From Lasiodiplodia sp. COLG20 (Eukaryota > Ascomycota > Dothideomycetes > Botryosphaeriales > Botryosphaeriaceae), in NCBI GenBank assembly GCA_009801085.1, contig VNWV01000016.1, forward strand, positions 1-64,000: 64,000 nucleotides of DNA, written 5' to 3'. Position 1 is the stretch's first letter, and each line of letters begins with the position of its first letter. The notes beneath the pieces are model-generated. The model was given only the letters and a program-made list of their open reading frames with translations. It had not been told where the DNA came from and ran no database searches. Of this stretch, positions 45,340 through 57,100 are shown piece by piece. The position numbers and the translations under genes were made by a program.

Positions 45340-46985
45340 CGTCATTCGTCAGCATTCCCAATGTACAACCACGGATTGACAATAACCGTTCCAGTGTGAG
45401 ATATCTCAGGATGACGCCGATTTCGTACAGCTAGAAGCTGCAAGGATGACTAATTCCCCCGCCGCACAGGGGCATGCGGTTTAGGCGTTCAGAGAGCGGC
45501 GTGTAGGACAATGTTTCGTCAGCTGTACGGGAGAACCATCAGCTTCCTGAGCAGCTCAAGTAAGAAGGGCAAATATATGCTCGTTTAGAGCAGGTTGACG
45601 CAGCCTCTAATCCCTCCCATCCGCCTACAGTCTGTTTTGGATCAATTGGTTAATGAAAGATTCTAGGATGGAGGTCAGTCAGTATTTACGTTATACGAGT
45701 CCGCAAAGTTGTTGTATGTGCTCACTTAGTCCGGAAGCTCTTTCAGCTCCTCTAGCTGTAAATTGCTTAAGCTGTGCGTTTCCCATATTGTCACGTTGCA
45801 AAATTCCAGGTATTCATAGCATTTTGTATGCGTCCTGGACGTCAATGGCATGAGTATGCTTTCTCTGGGAGCATCGTGCGAGGCTCTGACTTTTTCTTGG
45901 GCGAATCCTATTGTGGGACGAGGATGACCATGCATATCACTTGTTCTGAAACAGAGATGACCTTGCATATGTCGCACTGACCTTTTGCCGGATTTTGTTG
46001 TGGTTCGCGGATGACCATGCATATGTGGATCATCTCACGTCAGCCACCTGCGTCAACCCCATACACAAGCCTTTTGGCAAGCTTTGCTGAATTTGAGCTA
46101 AAACTCTTTCGCCCTTACCAATACTTTTCAGTTGTGCTAAGTATTGATTGCTTGTGGAGAATCGTCGTTGAAGACTCGCGGCAAGTATACCTCCGCAGCT
46201 CTTAGAAAGTCCGAACGGCATACTTAGAGTGTAAACAATTAATTCCTCTACGTACGCTTGGCATGCGACATGCCAATAAATTTGAGATGTGCGCCACCCG
46301 TTCAGTTTGCAGGATGCTGGACTCGTGCGGATCATTCCCTACAATTTCGAGATGCCCGTCCAACCTCATGCGAAGATTGGCAACGATATCATAGCTGAAG
46401 GCAGTAGCATCCTTCTCTGAAATCACGTTTGCTTGTCCTGCGTGTGGGACTGGATGTATCCCCGCGTAGGTATTGCCACATGCCTGCAAAGAGACAACCT
46501 GCAAATGCGAATGTCTTTTTTAAAACAGGCCCCCATTTTCTGTGGGGGAGTTGGCGTTGGATTGGAGACCCGAGTAAACTTCGCGTTTGTCGATGGGGGC
46601 TGGAAAACAAAAGCAGTCGAACAACGCGGGGGCCCAACAGCTTTCGTCTACGCCTCGGTTGCCACTGCGAAAGGAGATCAGGGGCGAAAACCAGACATTA
46701 CGGTAGACTGTCTCTCAGTTTTACGAGCTGTGCAGATCGCGCGCGATCCTTTTTCCTGTTGAAGAGCACCTATCGTTGGCACTGTTGACCCGAGTTTTTA
46801 CAGGATTGTTTTTCGGCCCCGAGCAATGCCTAAAGCAGCCATTTGTCTGCAGATCGCATCTGTCTTGTTGTGAGATACCCGTGCAATCCCAATTCACTGC
46901 TCCCGAGCCTCCCGAGCCTGTGTGTTGGATGTCTTTAGTATTGTACGTTGATGGAAACAGGGAGGGTTAGAGTATCAGATGGAAA
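45340..46985. other. Intergenic with short repeated motif
   Basis: No gene supported. The motif GATGACCWTGCATAT occurs three times (about 45923, 45956 and 46010). Frames at 46429-46788 are open but unrecognised. Confidence 0.45.
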
Positions 46986-46994
46986 ATCTATAAA
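46986..46994 (+). promoter_or_regulatory. TATA-like box of secreted protein gene
   Basis: TCTATAAAG lies about 160 bp upstream of the ATG at 47151. It is followed by a pyrimidine- and CAAC-rich leader of the kind seen in highly expressed fungal genes. Confidence 0.5.
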
Positions 46995-47150
46995 GTCCAT
47001 TGCTCCTGCGCCTGTAACTGCTCATCCACAACAAGCTTCTTCACTCTCCACTACTCGACAACACATCTCTACGCTTTCAAACCTCAAACTCCAAACTCGA
47101 CTTCGAATTTCGACTTCAAAACTCAACCTCAAACGTCCTCATCAACAACC

Positions 47151-47465
47151 ATGAAGTTCACTCAGATCACCCTCATCGCTGCGGCCCTCGCCGCGCCCGC
47201 TTTCGCCGCCGTTGCTGCCGAGCCCTCTGTAAGTCATCGAGCTGTTATCCGCGTGCAACGCAACGCTAACCAACACTTCCAGGAAAACCTCAACGACCTC
47301 GTCAGCCGCGCCACTGTTCAGAAGTGTGGCAGCGGCCAAATCGCCGACGACTGCAAGAGGTGGTGCGGCTGTGCTGGAAAGAAGGGAAAGGATATGTTCT
47401 GCCAGGAAAATGACGATGTTGACTTCGACACGTGCAAGAACATTGGTTGCAAGTGCAAGAACTAG
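47151..47465 (+). CDS. Small secreted cysteine-rich protein
   Basis: Two exons: join(47151..47228, 47283..47465), giving 86 aa. The 54-bp intron (GTAAGT, GCTAAC branch, TTCCAG) is a multiple of three and lacks stops, so a retained form of 104 aa would also be open. Residues 1 to about 22 form a signal peptide (MKFTQITLIAAALAAPAFA). The mature part has eight cysteines, including a WCGC pair and a C-terminal GCKCKN. Size, secretion and even cysteine number fit an effector or antimicrobial-type secreted protein. No named family recognised. The strong CAACC-ATG context and long pyrimidine-rich leader suggest good expression. Confidence 0.82.
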   Translation: MKFTQITLIAAALAAPAFAAVAAEPSVSHRAVIRVQRNANQHFQENLNDLVSRATVQKCGSGQIADDCKRWCGCAGKKGKDMFCQENDDVDFDTCKNIGCKCKN

Positions 47466-48126
47466 GTGGACGGGGAGAGAGAACGGTTTTTACAGCATTG
47501 CCTCGGTTTCTTGTTTTGATGGTATCTGCTCATGAGGATTCCATGCCGCTCGCTTCCATTTGTTTGTCGCTTGGGAAGGTTTATCATCTACGCTGGCTGT
47601 AGGAGTTAGTTGATTCAATCAATCGCGATCTATCCTTTTCACATTGGACAAAACGTCTTTTTCTACTAGCTTTGTGTGTACACTTTACACATCGCCCTGT
47701 TGATCGTTCGCGTCGCTGCTGAGAAGTGGAAGACCCACGGCAGCTTCCTCGGCCGCAATAACGTCTAGAACCTCATCCGTTACAAGGCTGACGCCTTTAC
47801 CTCCCAGTGGAATTCTGCAGCGTCGTTAGTTCCAACACACAAAAGCGCGGCATTGTTACCAATAGTACCGTAGCTATCAACTCACACGGCGCGCACGAGA
47901 ACATCTCAGCGCTTAAACTGCTTCGTATTGGCGAGCCTAAGATACATGCTTCAATCCACTCTACATTTTTAATCCAGCCTATAGGGGCCTTTTCGCTTCA
48001 GTATAACCGTACATCACCGCCTCCTAGCCCTAATGCAGTCCTTTCGCTCATCACTCCTTCTATCTACCCGCCCTATTACCGCTGTTGCGGTATGCTCTCC
48101 ACGGGTATAAGAGCTAATAGTGGCAC
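47466..48126. other. Intergenic with possible gene remnant
   Basis: At about 47700-47810 the top strand reads as coding-like (EKWKTHGSFLGRNNV, TAG, NLIRYKADAF), with a TAG where Trp would fit. This may be a fragment of a decayed gene, but I cannot identify it. The rest is featureless. Confidence 0.35.
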
Positions 48127-48789
48127 TCATCTATCTAGTTTCACTGGTCCTCTAATATGTTTTCCATTCTTATCCACCCATTGAACAAAGATGCCGGTAA
48201 TATCCGGATTAGCCTTCAGCGCAGGTAGCTCATAGAGTTCCCAGGTGCTGTCGCCGGCCCAAGGATAATCCTTACCCAGGACGACAGTTGCCTCGCCCGA
48301 GCAGAGCTCAGCGTAAGCTCTGGAAACAATTCCGATGGCTACTTTTTCCTCTGCGTCGGTCCAGGTTGGGTCACCGTCGCAGTGACGTTTCAGCTTCTCG
48401 TCAAATTCTTTGCCCTCGAAGTCTATATACTAGATATAGACAGCCAAACGTCAGCTTAATGCCAATTCACCATAGGGCCCGAGCTTGCTCACTCCTGATT
48501 TGCCATTTGGAAGGGCGTCGAAGTCGCCCATCATCTTCTTTCCGTTGGCCCAAGACCACTCCATTGCCGCTAATTGTGTGTTCCTGGACCAGAAGGTACA
48601 TTCATCGCGCTGGGGCTTGATAATTTATTTTTTGACCTCCTCAATATCGGGAAGCGGTGGATCAAGAACACGCTTCTGGAGCGCTCCTGGAAGATGTTGT
48701 ACGGGCACAATGTAGGCAGCGCTGAGAAAAGAGTAGAGAAGGATGGTAATTAGCACAACGAAGCGTGTCGGGAAGGATGAAGCTGCCAT
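48127..48789 (-). pseudogene. Secreted-protein gene broken by a nonsense codon
   Basis: From ATG 48789 (minus) there is a clear signal peptide (FVVLITILLYSFLSAA), then a Lys-Arg processing site at residues 39-40, and codon 55 is TAA (48627-48625). The same frame then continues for about 60 coding-like codons (RDECTFWSRNTQLAAMEWSW) to a GTGAAT...TATATAG intron. It resumes with FEGKEFDEKLKRHCDGDP and ends in GKHIRGPVKLDR and a TGA stop at 48129-48127. The TAA would be CAA (Gln) before a C-to-T change at CpA, the RIP-type mutation. I do not recognise the family. Alternatively a 54-residue peptide is made. Confidence 0.65.
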
Positions 48790-49112
48790 GTTGTGAAAAA
48801 ATGAGCAAGTGCAGATGAAGCCGATGCAGCATGTGTTGAGTGAACAGAGTCATTTACGTAGAGTGGACAGCTGGGCTTTCTACCCAAACCGTCATGCGGC
48901 ACTGCACACATCCAACACGAGGAGGATTCAATGAATACGCCTCTAATGTGTCACCATAAGGCTGCCTTATATGCTTAGCGTTGTACGTGCCGCATTTATT
49001 TCAGCTCTCTCACGTTGCAGGCGTGAACTGAATGTGTTGTGTACTCTAAGCGTAACATTTTCACTTGGTATTGTCTGATGAAAACAGTTTCGATACTAAT
49101 TGACAGGATTTG
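48790..49112. other. Intergenic, nothing recognised
   Basis: About 320 bp between the broken secreted-protein gene's promoter and the 3' end of the ankyrin gene. Nothing else seen. Confidence 0.5.
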
Positions 49113-49802
49113 CTAAGCGGACCCAATTTCCATCTTCTTCAGCGCATCTCTGACGCTGATTCCGTGCTCGTCTTTGAGTTCCAAATCCGGGTTCTCGGCC
49201 AGAAGCAGTTCAACAGCGTCTACGTGGCCGCCCTGAATAGCCCAGTGGAGAGGAGTCGAGAATCTAAAGAAATTGAGATGCGTGCGAACCCGCTGGGTCA
49301 GGACTTCGTTGATATCGGCGCCACGCACAATTAATGTTCGCATCTTGGGCAAATGCCCCATCAGCGAGGCCATGTGCAGCGCAGCGGTCCCTGGAATGCT
49401 TGCACCAGCGTCCAGGAGCATCTCGAGTAGCTCTGTATCGTCGGGCTTGGTCATGCGGACGGCCAGAGCGATGGGCATCAAGCCTCCGCCTCCAGGGAGG
49501 TAGATGTTGGGGTCTGCACCTTTGTCAAGGAGGTAGCGGACCATGGCCTTGCGGCGATGTGTGACGCAGCGGCTTAGCGGCGTGCCCATGTAATCGATGT
49601 GAGCGTTGATGCCGGTTCCGTTGTCAAATAGCACTTGAAGGACTTCGGGCTTGCCGCTCTCTTCAGCCGCGAACTGTAGTGTGTCGTTTGAGCGGAGTCC
49701 GTCGGCGAAGCACTGCCCTAGAAGCTCGATATCGCCGCGTCTTGCAGCTTCTGCAGCCTTGTCGGTCAGATCGGCGCGGTCGGTGGATGAAACAGTATCC
49801 AT
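49113..49802 (-). CDS. Small ankyrin-repeat protein
   Basis: A single-exon gene of 229 aa from ATG 49802; the longer upstream frame has no earlier ATG. It has about five ankyrin repeats with the usual GxTPL...A...G and LLDxGADxN patterns: MGTPLSRCVTHRRKAMVRYLLDKGAD, TALHMASLMGH, and TPLHWAIQGGHVDAVELLL. No other domain, no signal peptide. These repeats mediate protein-protein contacts; no specific role can be given. It lies about 1.4 kb from, and divergent to, the giant NACHT-ankyrin gene. Confidence 0.8.
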   Translation of the reverse strand: MDTVSSTDRADLTDKAAEAARRGDIELLGQCFADGLRSNDTLQFAAEESGKPEVLQVLFDNGTGINAHIDYMGTPLSRCVTHRRKAMVRYLLDKGADPNIYLPGGGGLMPIALAVRMTKPDDTELLEMLLDAGASIPGTAALHMASLMGHLPKMRTLIVRGADINEVLTQRVRTHLNFFRFSTPLHWAIQGGHVDAVELLLAENPDLELKDEHGISVRDALKKMEIGSA

Positions 49803-51192
49803 GGCTTGTGATCGAGTCGTGTTGGTGTGAGGATACTTACTCCTGCAGCGCGATTGGAACTGTAATTTATGTCTTGTGTCGGCCCGACTGCTGCGGCGTC
49901 CAGGCAGAAAGAGTGCAACACCAACGTGGCGCAGCGAGAACAATTCGGCAAGGCGATTCTTAGCTTTGAGGCGTCTCTTCCGTTTTACACTAAGGTAGGG
50001 CCGGCCCGCCTTTTGGAAAAATCATGTTGTCTACGTTTACCTCATTGTATCAGTAGAATCCCCGCCAGAGCTCTTATACTCGCCTATCAACATGGACGTC
50101 AGCTCGGAGGTGTCAATGACGAGAACATAAAGCAAGACATTATGGCATCAAGGGGTTCTCGCTCAACACTGGAGATCCCATCCGGATCTTGTAACAAAGA
50201 CGCTGGACATATGGTTCCGTATGCAGCGACGAGGCCGGACTTTAAGGTGCACGTTAGCATCGAGCTACAGGCAGCCGGCGATGCCAAACCAAAGCAAACG
50301 GCGAAAGACCACGTAGATCTCCTCAATAGCTACACGCGTGGCGGGTCTAAGAACTACCCATGGTTACTACGTTTACCGACGGGATGTTTAGCTAGAAATC
50401 TACCTATTTAGAATAAGCTAGTAAGAATTGCGCGTATCTAGAAGACTTTAGTACTACTAACGAGAATATTATAAATAATAAATATAGCCAAGTATAAGAA
50501 GTAATATATAATTAGTAAGGTGCTAGTATTTTCTAGCCCCCACCATCGTAAATCCCGTAGCCACGCACCCTCTTCAACTGCGAGCCCCTCCCAGCTGCGG
50601 GGCTCAGCTCAGCCTTTAGATTATGCGATGCAGCACTTCTACTTGCCAATCAATTTTTCTTGTATCCCAGACTGCAACCTGCTGACCACGCTGTACGTGC
50701 ATACATTCCAAGAAACATGCTGCATGCATGAGAGTATTAGCGAATCGAATGGAATATACTACGGCAGCGATGATGCTCCCACGCACTTGATAGGACTACT
50801 GTTTGACTGTTCAGAATGACACTGCAATGGGCGTTTAGCAGCTAAGGCCTCAAAAATAGTGAGATGATGCCTAATGATTACCGCTCTCCTCTACTAGGCA
50901 GCAGCGCGAGGCTAACCTTGAGCGTCATAAAAGGGCTGTGCTGCGTCACACTAATGTAGGGTTTCCTGGCTGTGTCGAGGATACCACTCGCTGCTCGGTC
51001 GGGTCCGATCCTATGGGGCCATGCTCTTATATGATAGGCTTCAGGTCAGCGCTTACGTGAGACCAAGCTGCAGAACACGTTGGCTTTACCCCGCAGCTTG
51101 GGCACGCCACTACCTTCATATGGATTGTTATATGTGTTTGGCAAGCGTTGAGCCCGCAGATCCACGAAACAAGAGCATACACCTCGTTCATC
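49803..51192. other. Divergent intergenic region
   Basis: About 1.4 kb between the two ankyrin genes. A plus-strand frame (about 50130-50340) is open but unrecognised, and a short RIP-like patch is listed separately. Confidence 0.45.
50385..50525. repeat. Small RIP-like AT-rich patch
   Basis: About 140 bp are almost free of CA and TG and rich in TA, like the large block at the left of the window but unlike the sequence on either side. It is probably a relic of a mobile element; too short to identify. Confidence 0.5.
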
Positions 51193-54100
51193 ATGTCAAC
51201 ATTGCCCCGCAGTGCACACACGGGTGGTACAAGCCACAACCACTGGCACAAAGCTTTCAACAGGTTGGATGACAATCTGAAGGCTACCCTCACCGCCGCG
51301 AATACAAACAAACTTGATATCATCGACGCATTGGCAAATACTGTCGAGGACAAGCGCCAGCTATGTGCGCGCAGACAGTGGAAGATTACGACAGCTGGAG
51401 GCAAGGAGATCATTCTACGTGATGTCCTTGAAAAGATGGCGGGATGGATCGACAGATTCAAGAGTGTTGGAGATGTAGCGATGCAGTGTGATCCCGTCCA
51501 TGCTGCGCCTCCTTGGGCCTGCGTTCGCTTCTTGCTCTGCGCTGCTGTGGGAGATGTTCAAGCTTTCGGCTCCATGGTCATCGGTCTTGAAACCATCATG
51601 CGTCTCATATACCGGTGCCAGAGTGTGGAATCATTGCTCTCACGCTGTCAATCCTCGCTTTCAGACAGACTAGAGAGTTCCTTGACTCTCCTGTATGCCG
51701 AAATGCTTACCTGGCTATCGAAGGCCATGCAATATTTCAAAAAGAGCACTGCAGGTGAGTAATTCCAAGAAGAAACAGCGTGGCGTGCTAATCGTTTCAG
51801 GACGTATACTATCCAGTGCTTTTAAAGCTACCACCTTCTTAGACGTTGAAAAGTGTGTCAGGCTTGAAGATAAGGTATACAAGGTTGTAGCGTTGATAGA
51901 CTCAGACATGCTACGGAATATGGATTCCAACGTCACCCGCCTTGTCGACAGCTCTGTCATCTTACAGAAGTCCCTGGACGAAAGCACCCGCAAGGAATTC
52001 TTGGCCTGGTTGTCATCGACACCTGTCGCTCACCACCATAGTCTTGTCCACCGCCAACTGATGCATGGCTCTGCGACGTGGTTGATGCACCATCGTCGGT
52101 ACCAGGATTGGACGAACTCTAGCTCATCTTCTATTCTCATGGTCCACGGTGTTCGGGGGTGCGGGAAATCCTCCATATTTTCCGCTGTGGTGGATTCGAT
52201 GCTGCCGAAAAGCCAAGGGAACCTACTAGTCCCGTGTGCATTCTTCTACTGTGCAGCTTCACCATCAGAGCCGGAACGGTCTTCGCCCGTTGCTATTTTT
52301 CGCAGCCTCGTCAGACAGCTTGCATTTCACCCGGACGGGGAGTCGGTGAACCAAATTGTGTGGGCCATATACGATCGGAGGCGTAAAGAGGCGGGCGGTC
52401 GGTTTGACTTAGCGCCACTTTCCCTCGACGACTGTACAGAAGTCCTCTTGGATCTCACCATGGCCAATCCCATCTACCTAGCTATCGACGCAGTGGATGA
52501 GCTTCAGGAAGAATGTCGCGCTAAGGTTTTGAATACCCTCCAGCACCTTGTGGCTCGAGCACCAAATGTGGTAAAGGTCCTTGCCACGAGCCGAGATAAT
52601 ACACAAGTGCACTCCTTGCTGCCCTCTGCGCTAAAGCTTCGTATTTCCTCGCTGGACAATCGTCAGGACATTGAGGCCTTCGTGAAAACAAAGATTGAGA
52701 GCGCTGTAGTTGATCGACGGCTCCTAAACGGCAATGCCTCGTCTGACCTACTTGGTAAGATCTCAAAGGCACTCCTTAGTGGAGCAGAAGAAATGTGAGT
52801 TTTTATAGGTTTGTCCATAACGATAAATCCGAAGTGTACATTGCTAACAGGGGCGAAAATTCAGGTTTCTATGGGTAAAGCTGCAGTTAGACTCTTTCTG
52901 TCGCAGGAAAACCGAAAAAGACATTCTTGAAGCTCTAGAAGCGCGCCCTATGAGGACTTTGGATGAGCTATATGGCCGTATCTACGATTCCATGTGCACA
53001 TTGGATGCTACATCAAAGCGCATCCTTCAACAAGTTTTCTCGTGGATACTCTTCTCCAAACGGCCTCTTACAACAGCAGCATTGCTGTCCGCTATTGCCT
53101 TGGATATCGGTATTTGGTCTGACCATGCTGCCGAAAAGGCGTTGATGTTGCCGAACCTCCTGGACATCACCTACAACCTCATCATGGCCGACCCGGCCAC
53201 AGATGCTCTTAACTTCTGCCATCCATCAGTCAGAGACTTTATGAGCCTGCAGGGTCTGTTCTCCTCTCAAACTGCGCATCAGATAATCGCAACGACCTGT
53301 TTGCGCCAGTGTTCCGCTGGCAGTGCTGGATCACTATATCTGGCGGACCATTCACCCATCAAGGACTTCTACCACTATGCGGCACCATACTGGCCTGCGC
53401 ATGTCCACGAGGCACACAGTATGGGTGAGAGAGATGAGCTAATTCAATTCATCTTTGAGGGAGACTGTACTACTACCAGCCTCGCGTTCAACATCTGGAT
53501 TGAGTGGATACGCACCGTCTCTGCTGAACTTCCGCACTATCACAACCTAAAAGGAGACCTTGACACAGTAGTCAGCGCAAAGCATTCGCCGATGTTTGTA
53601 GCATCCGTCTTCGGCCTACCCCAGCTTCTGGCCCACATCCTGAAGTTCAACGAGAATATCGACCTAGATGTACGGAACGAGAAAGGGCACACATGCCTAT
53701 ATCTCGCGTGTGCGAAAGGTCACAGCGAGGTAGCATCGGACTTGATTGCACATGGAGCAGATTCCAGCGTAAGGTGTGGGAGCTACGGTGGCCCACTGCA
53801 GGTCGCTTGCTTCAGAGGCCATGTGGACGTGATTCGGATCCTTCTCCGTCACGCTCCCCCATCAACAGCCATCTGTAAGGAATCACTTGAGGCGGCATTC
53901 CTCGGAGGCAGAGAAGAGGTAGCGATGCTTCTCCTCGTCGACGACAGTCCCATTAACCGGGATGCTGAGACATATGAGGTCGGATTACGAGGGGCCGTAG
54001 AGAATGGGTTCAGGAAACTGTTTGATTGGCTCTCAACGCCTGCTACGACTAGACTATTTGCCTGCGATGACACTTGGCCTAGGAGAGCAACACAAACAAT

Positions 54101-57100
54101 TGTCGGAGCTATCAAGAACGGGCACGTCGCCATATTGCAATCGTTCCTCCAAGCCAGAACTCTCGAGCAGGATGCACTTCCGAGCGATGCCATGGCTACA
54201 GCGGCCCTATACGGGCGTGTAGACATGATGAAATTTCTACACGAGATTGGCTTGAGTTCAGATGCACAAGGTCCCTTTGGCTCTCCTTTGAGGGGCGCTT
54301 GTCTGATGGGCAACGAACGTGTTGTGCGTCTTCTCCTTGAGTGGGGCGTTTTGTCGCATTCGGCCGACGAGAGGAACATCTGCCTTGAAGCTGCAGCCAT
54401 GAAAGGGCATCTCCAGGTGATGAGATTGCTTCTTAAAGACGGCGCCTCAAGAAACCAGGAAAGGAAAAGCTACGGGGCTGCTCTCCAAGCGGCCGCCTAC
54501 TATGGCCACCGTAATGCCGTCGAACTGCTTCTAAAAGAAGGCGCGGACATGTATCAGACAGGTAAATACAAGGACGCGCTGCATGCAGCTGTCAAAGGTG
54601 GCCACGAAGAGATTGCCTCTTTTTTGATGCAGAATGGATATCGCTTCCCGAAGGGGGCACTCGTCGTCGAAATTACTCGTGCCGACAACGAACCGTTACC
54701 CAAGGGGATACTTCCAAAGCTCTCTTCTGAGGACGATTCAAGGGACGAACATACTGTGGCATCAAAGACACCGTTTAGCAACCCGAGTCACACGATAGAG
54801 GACGAGCTTCATACAGCATCGGACAACGACCCGGATCTCGCTTGTCTTGCAGAAGATGTACATTTCTACAGCATCGTGTACAACGCAGCTCATGGGAACG
54901 CTGGCGTACTCAGAAACCTAGTACAGCGACTAAGCCTACCTGAGGCGGAGGTGGTGGGTGCCCTTCAAGCAGCAGCGAGTCGAGGACACGATGAGTGTAT
55001 AAGGGTGTTGTGTTCCGACGCTCTGAAACATATCAGCAACCCGGAGGAAGTCCTCATGAAAGTTGTTCTTGTGGCTGCGTTCTATGGAAGGCTCAGCATC
55101 GTTGAGTTACTCCTTAAGGGTGGCCTTGCGAAGCATCTCTCACTTGCTCTTTCAGGATCAGATCGACCCGTGGAGAAGTCAAGTTTCCGTCTCGATGCGG
55201 ACGACAACTATACACCGACAGAAACCACATTGAGTCTGTTTAGCGATGCAATTTGGGCCGCAACTACTCGTAGTCACTTAGAGATCGCGGATCGAATGTG
55301 GGCATGGCTGTTCGAAAACGAGCTCGAAGTCTGGGATGCTTTTGACGAAGAGCACGAAGCATTGCCTGTGCTTGCCGCGGCATTCGGAAATCCAGCTGTC
55401 CTGGAACGATGTATAGATATGGTTCTGAAAAGTTCTACAGAGCCACACGAAGCATGGGATACCTTGCTTATTGCCGCAGCGCAAGGAGACAACACAAGCA
55501 CGTTCCGCCTGGTACTCGGCAAAACCATTGAGAATGTCAACCAAAGCGAGTGGATAGCAGCAGCATTCCTGAGAGCTTGCAAACGAGGCTGCAACAACGT
55601 GGCCTACGTCGTTCTGCATGAGGGAGGGAAGCTTCCGCTAGAACTAGGCACATTCCATGACGGAGTTCGAATCGCATCTATCAGGGGTCACCATGTCTTA
55701 CTGAGCTTTTTACTGAACGTAGGCAAGGCTGTGCCAAGATTTAAACTGGACTCCTCACTCATCGGTGAAGCGTTCATTCTTGCAGCTCGAAACGGACACC
55801 TAAGAATCCTTCAGCTCATCGTTGACACCACACATATCCGAGACAGCCCCAACTATAGCACAACGGTAACTCGCGCTCTTACCGCGGCTTGTGAGGTTGC
55901 GTGCGACAAAATTGTTTCTTTCTGCCTACATGAGGGCGCAGACGTTCACGCAACTGTATTAGAAGCACCACGGGCAAGTGAACTGAAGGCAGACGAAGAA
56001 GACCAAACTTTTATTGGAGGATTTCCATGTGCCCGAACTCGGCGTCTCTTCAGGCTATCCCGTAGGCGACGGCAGCTACCTCGCGGCTCGTTGCTTATTG
56101 ATGAGACAGTCCCACGATTAGGATCCGTCAATGCTTTACAAGCCGCCCTTTCAGGTTACAGGAGAATCCGACATCTCGAATTTGTGGATTGTTTCGAATC
56201 TAAACGCTCCTGGGAATACATAGCAGAGGAGGAACGACAAGAAGCAATCGTGCGGCAGCTTCTTCAGAGCGGGTGCGATCCAAATGACTTAGGTGGTCAA
56301 CAAGAATACCCTCTGCAGGTCGCAGCGCGTTGGGCGTCTGACTGCATCGTTCAAGAGCTCCTCAATGCCGGTGCAGACTTGGACTCTGTCGACGAGGAGC
56401 GAGAAAAGCCCATCACATTGGCCACTCAGAGGGACTCTGCCATGGCCTTCCGTGTCGTGCTCCAGCTTCTTAAAGCCGGTGCCACCCTACCAAGAACGCA
56501 AACAGGCTCACTGACACCAGAAATGCTGGGTGTGCTCCGAAAAGCGCTTCGTGACATCAGCCTGATGGTTGATGATGATGACGATGACGACTACGAGTTT
56601 GAAGGCCATCATTTCCGGCCGGAATCCACCCGTCGACTAATGAATAGTGGTGTCCGGGCGCTGGTTCAGACAATATTTCGCACACTACCAACACAGAGAG
56701 CAGACGACCTTGTCTTTTTCGAACTGCTGCACGTTGCGGCGGTGGCGGGAGATGTAGCCTTTGTTAATCTTCTGATCAAGCACGGAGTCGATGTGAGCCG
56801 TTACGAGACTCCCCACGGCTCGGCTCTTGGAGCTGCCGCACAATTCGGTCATACAAAAGTCATGATGCGTCTACTCGAGGCAGGAGCGGACGTTGACGTA
56901 GGAGAGAGCGACTCTCTCACCCAGGAACCCCTTACAAAGGCCATTATAGGGGGCCACAGTCCAGCGGTTGCGCTTCTTCTTCAGCATGGTGCTCTGCCCA
57001 CACGGTTAGAAGGAGAAGGCTTCCTCTCGAAAGCAGTCTCATCCAACAGCCTTGCGACACTCGAAATCCTTCTGGAGCGAGGGTCTGATCCGCACAAGGA

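Noticed and set aside
46429..46788. Overlapping 109- and 119-codon plus-strand frames
   Set aside because: Open in two frames at once with no recognisable motif; likely chance.
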